From Ancylostoma caninum (taxonomy: Eukaryota > Nematoda > Chromadorea > Rhabditida > Ancylostomatidae), in assembly GCA_037903475.1 (NCBI GenBank), contig JBAJFG010000476.1, forward strand, positions 1,162,033 through 1,226,032: a stretch of 64,000 nt of DNA. The letters are read 5' to 3'. Position 1 is the stretch's first letter, and each line of letters opens with the position of its first letter. Under the pieces are notes generated by a model. That model was not told the DNA's origin. It did no database searches and worked only from the letters and a program-made list of their open reading frames with translations. The position numbers and the translations under genes are program-made. Shown here piece after piece: positions 13,473 to 25,400 of this stretch.

Positions 13473-16400
13473 GTGAGTTTTTCGTGCTTTTTCTCCGGAG
13501 GAGTCGACCGCGACGGCGGCGGCAGCGGCAAAACACGTACCGGGGCATGTTCGAAGTGTTGCTGCTGACCTTGGTGACCCGTCTCGAACCGCCAGTGATC
13601 GAGCTGGTGCCGTCGAAAAGTCGTGTATGCTTGTCTCTGCTTCGGCTGAGGCTTAAGTTTTTCTAGCCGGACCGCAGCTCCGCCGGTAAACCCCGAGATC
13701 ATCCCGGCCTCCTGCTCTTAGGCTCTCATAACGCTGTTTGCGTGTCCGAAGGTCATCGCTCGCTTTCCAAACTTTCGTTGACGCTGTCATTGAATGCTAT
13801 TCAGCTTTTGCTTTGTTGACCTTTGCAAGTCGATACCTTCGTGCCAAAGATGGCTCGCTCGCTCGCACAGGCCCATCACTGTTTGTTTCCATATCTTATG
13901 TTGGGCAAGTTTCGTGATGTTGTGCTCACCCAGGTACTTTCCCTTTGCAAGTACGAGATCGCCGGTCACGATTTCATCACTATTCTTTTTTCTTCACATT
14001 TATCTGCTTCTCATTCCTATGCCAGCGTAATTTTCTCAAATCCATGGAAGCCCTAGGATGCTCCTCGTTCCGTTTTTTCATAGCTATCGTGTGGGAGTAC
14101 AGGAGGGTGGCAGCAACTGTTGTCGTTTTTAAAATCGCTACTGCAAGCTGCTGCAAGGGCAGTTGTGATTTTCCTGGCGTATAGCGACACCAGGAGCAGC
14201 GAAAAACCCCTGCCAGTAAAAATACGCTCGAGAAAATGAAGTGGACGCATTAATTCTGCCCCTCTCTTCTTCGAGAACCGCTGTTCAACGGCACTATTCG
14301 AGCGATTCCTAGCACGACGGGGTTTTTTTTTGCTAGCGATATTCTGATGCCGCGATGGAAACGAAGCGTGTGAAAGTACGGTGAAATCGACCGTTTGCTC
14401 TGTTCCTTGTTTGGGCATCGTGTCCACATCCAGACACAACATCGGGCATGTATTCCTTATGTTTCTACAAAACAAAGCCGCCGCTCGCGTATTGCAATGT
14501 CGTCGGCCGCAAAAAACTTGATTCACCCTCCCTTCCGCTGACGACAAAAACCGTTTACGCACCGCTCGAAGGATTATTGATCTTGGCCGTACGTGAACGG
14601 TCACTTCCCAGGTGGGAACCCAGAATCCCCTGCTCTGCCCAAAGCACTCCCCTGGTGACGCTCCACGAAATGCCGAGGCGATTAATCAGAGTTTTATGTG
14701 AGTGAAGGTGGATGGCTTGGACAGGAGCGTGGACGGACGACGCGGTTCGTTCCGCTACGTCTGTTTGTGCTGCCGACCAGGCTGCCTATCAAAACGGCTT
14801 ATCTCGCCAGGAAGGAACGCACAACCACCCGGGGCTCCATGATGCACCGCATTTTCTTCATTCCTCTGTATCTTTTGCTAGGGCGTGTTCCCAGCTCGAC
14901 GTGTCATGAATCGCGTTGCTTTTTCACGGGTAAAATTCATCGAACAATGGAAAGTTTCTTGTTTTTCGGGCGTCCGATGTGCTCTCGTGTTTAATGCGCA
15001 CATTAACATTGATATTGACTCGATCACCTTGCTTTTGCCAGCTACCCGACCGAGAGCGTCGTGACTTTTTGGTCAGCATTCTTGAGCCCTCTTCTGTCGT
15101 TCCTCCTCTACTTTTCCACATTTCCATACATACATACAGTACCGGCCAAAATTATATAGCCTTCTCAACTTTCTTCCATAACTTCTGTTAACGTAAATCT
15201 TGACTGAACGTGAAGCCATGAAGATCAAATTTTTATGATAGTTGTAGAGACTCAAAATTCGTTGGAGTTAAAAATTTGAACTTTAAGGCTTCATCTTAAG
15301 CCGAGCTTTGCGTTAACAGAGGTTATGGAGGAAAATTGAAAAGGCTATATAATTTTGGCCGGCACTGTATCTACACTATTGTTGAATAAGTTCATTTTTT
15401 TCACAATAATTTACCTTTGATGACTTCATCCTTATAAATTTTCCCGTTCTCATATGAAGTTTAGAAGCTTTTGAATTTGCATCCTGAAAATTCTTCGTTA
15501 TCTTTTTTTATAATGAAGGCTTGCCTATTATGTATGTACCATTTCGTAAATAAAATTAAAAACAATTAAGACGATCAAAATTGAACAGATTAGTTGAGAA
15601 AACTACACTACTCACCACAATTTCTGAGCACACCAAAGTTATCTGCGCAGGAATTGTTTATTTATTTGTCTATTCATTTGTATATTTGTAAATCCGTAAA
15701 ATAAGTCATATATTACGTATAAATCCGTAAAATTAGCCCAAAGCCAGAAAATGATCGGTAACTGGAAATATTTGGCCTGATTCGAGATGGAGCTCGTATT
15801 GTTTTGTATTCTTTTGGAATTGTTTTTTTAATCAAAAATTAGCAGCGAGACGCTGCTTCTCCTCCTCAGCTCTGCCCTTTTCTGGTGTATTATCACATAT
15901 GTGCAGAGTTTTAAGACCTTCAAAATGCTTCCTTCTCAAAAAAGGCGGTTGATGGTGATGCAAAGGCTTTGTTGTTTTGAAACTATAGATTATTGTACCA
16001 TAAAATCCTAAAATACTGCTTTTGGTTGATGAAAAACAGTCGATATTGAGAGCACAAATTCCTTTAACCTCTAGTTTTATTTGGAGCCTCATCACTGCCA
16101 ACATTATGTCTCCTTCATAGACTTTATGATTTCTGAACCAAATTTTAGTGCCTTTTCATCAGAATTTAGACATCCAGAAATGTTAGGAAAATTAGCAAAA
16201 AGTATTTTGTATTAAAAGCACTCCACAAAATCAATGGAAGAGAAAAATTATAAGGTCATCTCTCCGTTAGCATTTCCACTGTTGCTCTCTCTTCTTTATC
16301 TCTTCTATCATGTGCCATCTTCCACTTCACCTACGATTGAGAAACTTGTTGGATACACTCGAATATATCCGAATATTCGATATCGAATGAGACAAAAACA

Positions 16401-19400
16401 CGACTTTTTGGAAAAGAGCGACACATCTCTAGAAGAGAGGTGAGAAAGTCGGTGACGTACCTGGGACCGAGTAAAATCCGAATGGTTTTATTAATTAAAT
16501 TTGTAAGTCAGGAGCTCATGCGAAAAATCAAATACTCGGAAATAAGAGAGCCGTAGATCTATTTCTCTCTTCTGAACTTTCGAATTTTAGATTTTCACGA
16601 AATTGTATATTTAAACTCGAATATGTCTTATACGTTTTTCTTCCTCAATTACATATCTGTTCTTAGTCCGTATCTCTTTTTTTGTTTTCCCTGGTATTTA
16701 TTTATTTATTCATTTATTTATTTACTTATTTATTTATTTAATACACCACTAGGGTGTGCTAGCGAATACGGTGCAGAGAGCATGAGTCAGTACTCCGTAA
16801 GTATCATTTAATAGAATTTTTCATTTTTTCCTGGATTATCAATTAAAAAGATCGATCTGTTTTCCAGTCCCAACCCGGCTATCTATATCTAAATTATTGA
16901 TACTCAGGTTAGTAAACACTACCTGGCATGAAAAAAAGAAAAACCTGGATTTTCCTGAGAATTTCTTTCAAAAAATCGGAAACTTTTCTTTTTCGTGATT
17001 TTTTCAGTGATGTCTGTTCAGTTTCGCTTTCATTCTCGAAACCTTTCATGTCGTATCCACGTTCCAGCACAACGTGTCCTTTCCTTGTACGGAACTATAA
17101 AAACCGACGCTATATTCCATAGAACAACCGCGCCCAGCGGAAGATTGTTGATATTTTCCCGATGTTATAAAACACAAAGTGATACGGTTTGTATTCCGTG
17201 CGTCGCTGCTCTCGCATAAAAACGTGAATTTCGTTCCAGGCATTCGTGAAACACGGATGGAGCACGTTTTCGTGGGAAATTCCCTTTCCCTTTCGATGTG
17301 TAAAATATGTATGTCCGAAATAATACGTTATACGACATAATAATAATAATAACACTACCTTCAACGACCGACAAAAAATCCCGTAAATAAAAAAATAATG
17401 TTTCACCTTTTTAAATCGAATAAAAAAACGTGAATTTCGTTCCAAGTATACGTGAAATGTGTCTTTTTATCTTTGTTTTATATTTTTATTGAAAATTTTC
17501 TTTTCCTTTCGATGTATAAAATATGCGCGACCTTCAACGACCGACAAAAAAGCCCTGTAAATGGAAAATAATGTTACATTTTTTAAATCGAATTCTACAC
17601 TCTTTTTTTGATGTGTTCATAGAATATTTCCTTTTTCCTTTTGATGTGTCAAACATATACGACCTTCTGCGAGCAAAAAGTCCTCACGTGAATTAAAAAA
17701 TTGATGCTTAACTAGTTTGTATTGAACTTCACAGTTTTTCGCCTAGTACTTCACTGTGGCTGTGGCCTCTCTGATCCCTATATTCATAAATCGCTAGTGA
17801 TATAGCCTCTCAATTTATTTATTTGTTTGTTTATTGTAATTTTTGTTTTCTCCTCTCATCCAGAATCAACCCACGCCTGGTCCTACCAGCACCACGAGGT
17901 TTTTCTTCGCAAAACATTAAAATGCGCTGGATTTCCATTGCTGCTGGTCCACTTGAAATTCACCTCCCTAAAAAGGATCCAGTGCTCAAATGGTGCAAAA
18001 CTACGCGCATAGGTAAATGGCATCGATTTTGGAATTGAAGCGTGATCCAGAGAATCAGCGAAGAAACCTGTAAATCACCCTCTCGCTGGGAAAAACACAT
18101 GACGTGAGATCAAACTTCATTGAACTATCGTGGAGTTGCGCAATAGCGTCGCAGCCAATTATATTGTTTGTAGTATAACCTATGATGTTTTAATTCGAAT
18201 CGGTCACGATTACTGTACCTCATTCGAACCAGTCACGACGTATCTGTCTATATTTGAAGAATCATGACGTGCAAAACCCGATTCTGTGCTATTCCCGTAA
18301 CAGAACTGTTTTTTCTTCGCACAGCGTTGGAGACAAACCCTCACCACCTCGTCCGTGTCCCGTTGCTTTTGTGGGTGCTACAGAATTTCTTCCTCACGAT
18401 GCCTATGGCGGTTCTATCCTTGTCTTTCAGAGGTTGTATTCCTGTCTGCCCAAAATGGCCAATTTTTGCTCTTAAATAGTACCTATTGAAAAGAATCAGC
18501 TAAAACGAGCTTAGGCTAACAATCCAAGTAAGCAGGTGATATATTTTGAATATTTAAAAGTGATTTAAACGGATAGAGTTGATTTTTTTTTGGATTTTTT
18601 TTGGGTTTACTAACAAAGTACGTATTATATGTACTTAGGACCAAGAAGAATAAAAAATTAAAATAAAGAATGAAAAAAATCAAAATAAAGAATGAAAAAA
18701 TCAAAATCGAATAACTCAATTCATATGATTTTTCGTTCAGAACCAGATTCGAAGGATTCAAATGTTCAGGAAAGAGAAAGACCCAATTTCCTTCTCGTTA
18801 TTCCTAAGGGATTCTTTTGCTCCCTCTTTTTTTTTGAATATTTGAATATCCGGACTACTGCCTTATTCAAAATCGAATTTTTGAATTCCGAATTTATCAG
18901 TAGGTATCTAATTCATTAGTCCTGAGTAGTATCTTTTGCTCCCTCTGTTTTTATACATCCGGACTACTGACTTATTCAAAATCGTATTTTCAAATTTCGG
19001 ATCAATCGATTGGCATCTAGTTCATTATTCGGTCTTAACAATAGGTATACAAAGTATGTCTGTGTATGTGTTTATGTATACATGTTTGTATGGAGGTATG
19101 CATGTGAATGTGGGTGATTTTTAGGGCCGGGAGGGGAGGGGGGGAGGGGTGAGGGGAAAGTTGGCCAAAAATCAAAGGAAAAAAAGAAACGGGAATATTT
19201 TGAAATAGAAAACCACATTTTTCTCTATTTTCTGCGAAACTGTATGTATGTGTGTACGCGTTTGCGTATGTGTGTATGTATGTACGCAAATTTGCGTAAA
19301 TTTCCGACAAAAATTGGGGAAAGTTGAGAGAAAATGTGAGAATTTTGCAAATTTTGAGGAATTTTCCGGAATTTTTAGGATATCTGCCTATTATAATATT

Positions 19401-22400
19401 CATGTACGTGAGGTATAAGCTAAGGATTTTTTTTTACAAAAACTAGCAGAGTACATATACCTAGAAGAGCAAATTTGACAGTGTTGGACAGACAACAATC
19501 CACCTTAGAGCTCAGTCTTTCCTCCTATTCATTTCCTTGAATCCCGAAACCGAGTGCACAGCTCCTATGCGAGGTTCTTCCGTCCTCCCAGGACAGCTCC
19601 CGTCGTCGCGTTTTTTGCTCTGAACTGCGCTGAAACAGTATTGTGAAGGGGCGATCTGCTGTCTCACGGTCGTAACTCTCGCCATCGCCTCTTTCGTCGC
19701 GCATCTCACCTCGTCGTCCGTCGTTCGATCGCAGCATTTTCACCGTCTGTGCTAATCAAAGCAAATTCCCACTTCAGCATCCACTGCCTCTGTATATCCA
19801 TGAGGCGATATGTCTGCTGTGAAGAAAAAATCCTCCTTCAAACGACAGCAACTGCTTAATCAGTTTGACGCTTTGGTAAGGAACTGTGCCTGACCGGTGA
19901 CACTCGGTGATCTCTGGTAACGGGACACTGTTTCATTGTTGGGCAGTGCTGCATTCCGCGCGCGGGCGAGACACATGAAATGTAGGTTCGCATAATGTTT
20001 ACCCGTGTTTCCAGCCGACTACGAATCGGGTCAATTATATCCGACTCTTCCAAGGACATACACGGAATCCTCGGGGGCCCGCGACTCGAGTGAATTATTG
20101 CGAGATGCAACCCGGATAGGTTGTTTTCACGGCCCGTAGTGCGTCTTGCGAAAAGGTGGGGTGGGAATGGTGGAGCGAGGGGTGGGGGGAGGGGAGGAGG
20201 GAAGGATAAAGCTAAACAATGTTTTTCTAGTCAATCTTGCCAAAAAGTCATGTAGTTATTATAGATGCTATTCTGTGGCGATAGTAAAGAACCATTTCTG
20301 GAAGTTTCTCTGCTTCCCTGCTTTCGAAAAAGGACGAAATTTCCGGATGAAAGATAATATATTCCATTAATACTATAGCCACTTGCTGCTCTTGACTGTT
20401 ACGAACCAACCAGCTGCAAAAAATGCATCCATTTCAGCTAGGGAAACTCATGCAGGAGGGGTGGAGCGAGAACCTTCTAAAGAACACTCGTGAATCCTGT
20501 AAAGGTGCTTGGTGCTTGTTGTAAAGGTTTCGTGCGTCGTCCATAATGGCTCGCTTAATTAGGGCAGTTTAAAACCGTTCGCACAAGAAAAATGGAACCC
20601 TCAGTTGCTCTCAATAGGAAAGTTGCTAGACTTGAAGAATCCGGGAGAATAACTATATTTTCTACAAAAACTGAACAATTTTGTCTTGAGTTACATAATT
20701 GTCTTTGACCTCTTCGAAAATTGCAACGATTCCTGTAATTTTGCTGGAAAAAGTGGAATCCAAAGCAATCAGCGTCTTTCAAAAACGACGATATTTTATT
20801 ATTTATACCATACATGTGCGCTTCCCTGTTGCTTCTTTGAATACCACGTGCTTTCCCGCTTTTTCCTCTAATATTTCTGGAACTATCCTTCTTTGTAAAA
20901 AGGCTATACTTGTACTAGGATAGTGGTATTTCTGATAAGTAAGACAAAGGTGTTCAATTTTTGTGGAAAATACAGTTAATTTCCCGGATTCTCTAAGTCC
21001 AGCAACTTTCTCATAGAGAACAGTGAGGGCTCCATTTTTCTAATGCGAATGGTTTTAAACTGCCCTAATTAAGCGATCCATTAGCCCTAGTTCTGACAAT
21101 ACGAAAGGGATTCGTCAATCACTTTCCTTTGACACTGACTTCAAGTACATGTATGTAGTAGCTCCAAATTCTCTTTACATCTTAACTACTCGAGTAAGAT
21201 GCAAACAAGGAACTGCCGAAACAACTTACAAACAAGTTTCGAAGTAGTGAAATAGTTGCAAACTGGTTTGACGTCATTAGCATGCTGGAAAACCAGCAAG
21301 CGACAAGCTGTTCATCTAGCAACTATTTTACAAGGAAGTGCAAAAAGCACCTAATCCAGCGGTTTTCCCAGAAGCAGCTATTTTACTGGTTTTATAATGG
21401 TAACTACTGTAATCGCTCGGTTAATATATGAACCACGCTAAAGTAACAAGCACAGCGAAAATAGAATAAATTCATAGTTGATTCATGGCATTCAACGTTG
21501 TATTTAGAAGAGATTTCATCCCACAACTTTTGCTGAAGGAAGAGGTGATAAAAAACTGATAACTTACCAGTTTTCAGTGTTGCAACTGGTCCTCAAAGAA
21601 ATGCTGAAATAAGTGGTTTACTAGCTTTTCATTCTACAAATTTTGGACCAGACAGTAACTTTGGTTCTCGAAATCTGGCAAGATATGTAGTTATCAGAGA
21701 AGTTTCGCGGTTTTTGAAATGTTCTTGGAGCGGTGAGGGACAGGGCCAAGGTGGGAGTTTGGGAAGGGTAAGAACATGTTATGCACTGAAGGAGGGTCTC
21801 TCGCAAAGAAGCTGGGTAAAACTTCCACTATGAGGACAGTTTCCCTCAACCAAAACAAGAGGGGTAGGTGCCGACCACCAGGATCCAGAAGCAGCACTTC
21901 CAAAACATGCCCTTGTTGTCAAAAGTGAAAATCGACGAGATATTGACGTTTCTTTGCAGCGCTACCACGCCGTGGACATTGAAGGACCTGCGTACATGGT
22001 GGCGCACTTTCCGGTACGTCAACATTGCACTGTTTACCTACGAATTTTTCTGGACACTGCTGTTCACAGAGAGAGTGAAACGTCGTTTTCAGGACTGCGG
22101 CGATACTTCAGAGAAGATTCCAGTCGAGCCGGGCCTTAAGCTATATCAGGTTTTCGAAGGTCCGTTGCCTTTGCCCCCCGTTAAGCTTGTTTGCCTTTCT
22201 GAGTAATACCGCGTTTTCCACGAGTTCTTTGGCAACACTGACTCAGCATGCGTTATTTTTTGATGGCACGGACAGGCGTTGGATAGATACATGGAGGGTT
22301 AGTCATGTGTGGCGTGTGGGCCAATCAACCCCCCCCCTCTTTACATGGGAAGAGGGGACACGCAAGCTTGGCTGAAGTGCCGAAGCGCTGTTGAGGAAGC

Positions 22401-25400
22401 GCTCTTCAAGCGTCCTCGTAACGCTTCAGTTTTCATAAGAGAAATTCTCTCCAGAAGAAAAGTGAAGAGTGGATTTCTTTGAAGCTGTGCCTTAGAGCTT
22501 TAATAATCTAGCTAGATACTAAAAATTCTCGGTGAAAAAAAATAGGATATACCTATTAGGTTGGGGAATAAGTTGGTGCGGTTTTTTTTTTCAATCTGAT
22601 TTTTCACAGTGTTCTGAACTTCGCTTGATCACGAGTCACGAATCATTTTGTAGCACTTGTTTTGCTCTTCAACACTATCAAAACTGAATTCCTCAATTCT
22701 CGTTATCCATTATTCCCTACTGCATGGAATATGACCCTTCAAGTCGACAAAAATTGACAAAATTGACAAAACTTCACCGCAATAGACTTCAGTCGTCGAT
22801 CAGATGTGGCTCATGGACTAGGGATATCAACAACGTCCATAGAGTAACTTTTACTGCTAAGAGGAGATCCAAAAAAAGTCGTATGCCCACTTTAGAAGGA
22901 GCATTTTGCCCTGGAGGATACCGGTGTTCTGGACGCCCAGTTTATAGAAAAAGAGCAGATTATCCTCTAGGGTTGCTTTAGATGTAAGGAGTAATCACTG
23001 CTTATGCTAACTCTCCTCAACATATAAGTTTAGCTATGCAAAACTTTAAAGTGCTTGATGTGAGGTGATCGTGCAGATTGGGCATGCCCGATCCCTCTGC
23101 GCGAGTTTTACCAACATGACCACCAAAAAACCCGGGTGGAAGAAAAATTTCACCCTTTCTGTGTCTACAGGCCTGGAGCAATCATATTCCACCTATTCCG
23201 ATAAGTTACTAATGCATTCCATCAAGTTTTTCCCACGAGTTATAGTCGAGGGCCATTAATTGAGTCACCTCAGACAACGCTACTTTCCGTAGACGTGGAA
23301 CAGAGATGCTACGCTCTCCCTGGTAATCTAGAAGAGGAAGTGAGCTATAGAACCACTTGTGGTGATTGGTGTTATTCGTTAAGAGTAGTGGTTTCTATGC
23401 TTACGAGAAACTGCACGGTCTTATTCCCCAACCCATTACATTTATGGTAAACACCAAGATAGATCTCAGAAACCTCTGTTAGAATTTAATGGGGCCCTCA
23501 TAGCGTTCTTCAACAAGTTCGTTGCATTTTCTGATGAGTCGGTCTGCTTCCGGCCTCGATTTCGCTGTTTCAGTCCGTCCCCTCCTATAACGGTTGAGGT
23601 GTTTTTCTGTTGAAATTCCTTTCGCGGTGCTTGTAGGATACCAGTTTTCTCTGATTACAGTTCCTAAAAAAACCAAAACATTTTCGGAGCACTGCGTTTA
23701 ACAGAAATCGCTGCCGCTGAATATCCTCTTTTTTTGAGGAAAAAATGTCAGCTAACTCGATCAAAGTGTGCAGTAGGGTCTACCGGACAATGAATAGGAG
23801 ATTACCAGAGAAGCATTTATTTTGAAGGAGTGGAAATATTCACAGGTTTTGAAAGACGAGCATGAATGTTCCACTATTTCAAAGTGTGTATGCTCCGACA
23901 ATCAAAATTTATTCATTTTTTCATTTTTTTTTTGCACTCAAGGTGCGCTACATAATACAGGTGATCAATTGATTAAACGTGGGAAGAAAACAAACTGGTA
24001 AAACAATTCAAGCTTAATGCAGAAACAAGAAAGTCGAAAATCGCTAAGCCATGACCCTACATACTAGAGGAAGGAAAATTATTTTAGAAGGTTTTAGGAT
24101 AGAGAACGCAGACGAGTTTGGGGAGTTGAAGGAGTGGGGAATTTGAAATAATTCCGAAAAATGGTGTAATAATGGTAAACTTTTTGAGTTTGGGTGGGGT
24201 GTGCAGAACAGTTGGATGGGAAATTGTTGGCGGAATATGAATACGTCCATACAGTTCTCCTCGAAAAGAAGGGTTGTTTCCATGACTGCAGAAACGCGGC
24301 GGGACCAGAACGATAGATGCAGAGATAGCATGCTGCACGTGAGAGAGTCGAGTAGGTCCCGCCACGATTCTGCTACGGCGTTGCTATTTCAAAGACTGTA
24401 GCTTTCCAATCTATTCGGTGTAAACAGAATCATTCGCGATTTGCACAAAACCAAGGGTAGCATGCATCATTGAGATTACCCAGGGTTAACGTGTTGGCGC
24501 TTGCAATAATTATGGGCAAATCTGTGGGGTGCTAACCAGGGTGAAATTATAAATCCCGTAAAAAGGAAAACTGAAGGCCAAGAATGGGAAAGCGTAAAAC
24601 GGATAATTCCGCACACCCCTGATGCTAATACTTTTACCCTGGGTAATTTCAATGATGCATTCTGGCCCTGCAAATTACCCGAAATTTTCCACCTTACACT
24701 ATACATAGACGTTTCGATTAATTACAACCACTTCGAACACCTCTCTGTTGTTTCACAGCCTAGCCCCTGAAATAGCCTACGGCTCTGTAAGAGCTTCCCT
24801 CACACGAGCTAAAGCTGGTAATAAAGCGTTCTGCTCTTGCCCTTTTATTGAACCCGTTGGATTTTGGCATTTTCAAGCCAACGTGGAATTTTCTCCAGAA
24901 TGGCAATCTATTCCTTCAATAACACGCTCGACGTCGTGCATTACTGCCTGAATAAAAGCGTTGCTCATGGCTCATCTGCTGCAGAAAATCTTGTGACACG
25001 CACGTAATCTGTCTCGTCTGAGGCGCATCGTCTGAGCTTTGTTTTTCAGTAGTTGAATTTTGATCGTTTGTTCATGTTTGCTGCCTTTCAATGGTGATTT
25101 GCAACAAATGATCGCTAAGTCACCAGTTTTTTTTTCATTGTTTACATGGATTACCTTTAAAAAGCAACGCTCCTTTTAAAACGCAATCCGAGTAAACAAT
25201 GTAATTTGATTAACGCATCATACCACCGTAGTGCCCATTTGTATGGAACTAGAAGTAATAGAAAACAGAAAGGGAAGAATGGAAATAACAGCTGTTCTTC
25301 GGTCTAATTTAACATCGAAATAGCTATGGAGACACTGATATAAACACTTATTTCCTGAATGATACTGAATTACTGAATGATGAATGAATGATTCTGCAGC

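Noticed and set aside
13346..13702. 118-codon - strand ORF rich in Val and Gln opposite exon 1
   Set aside because: Caused by the ACG repeat and GC-rich exon on the + strand; no motif.
14053..14604. 183-codon - strand ORF, the longest - strand frame of the 5' region
   Set aside because: No motif, composition typical of chance frames in GC-rich DNA, no partner exon.
22147..22151. Donor CAG|gttttc for exon 3
   Set aside because: Leaves phase 0, which makes exon 4 read a stop; the gtccgt donor at 22160 fits.
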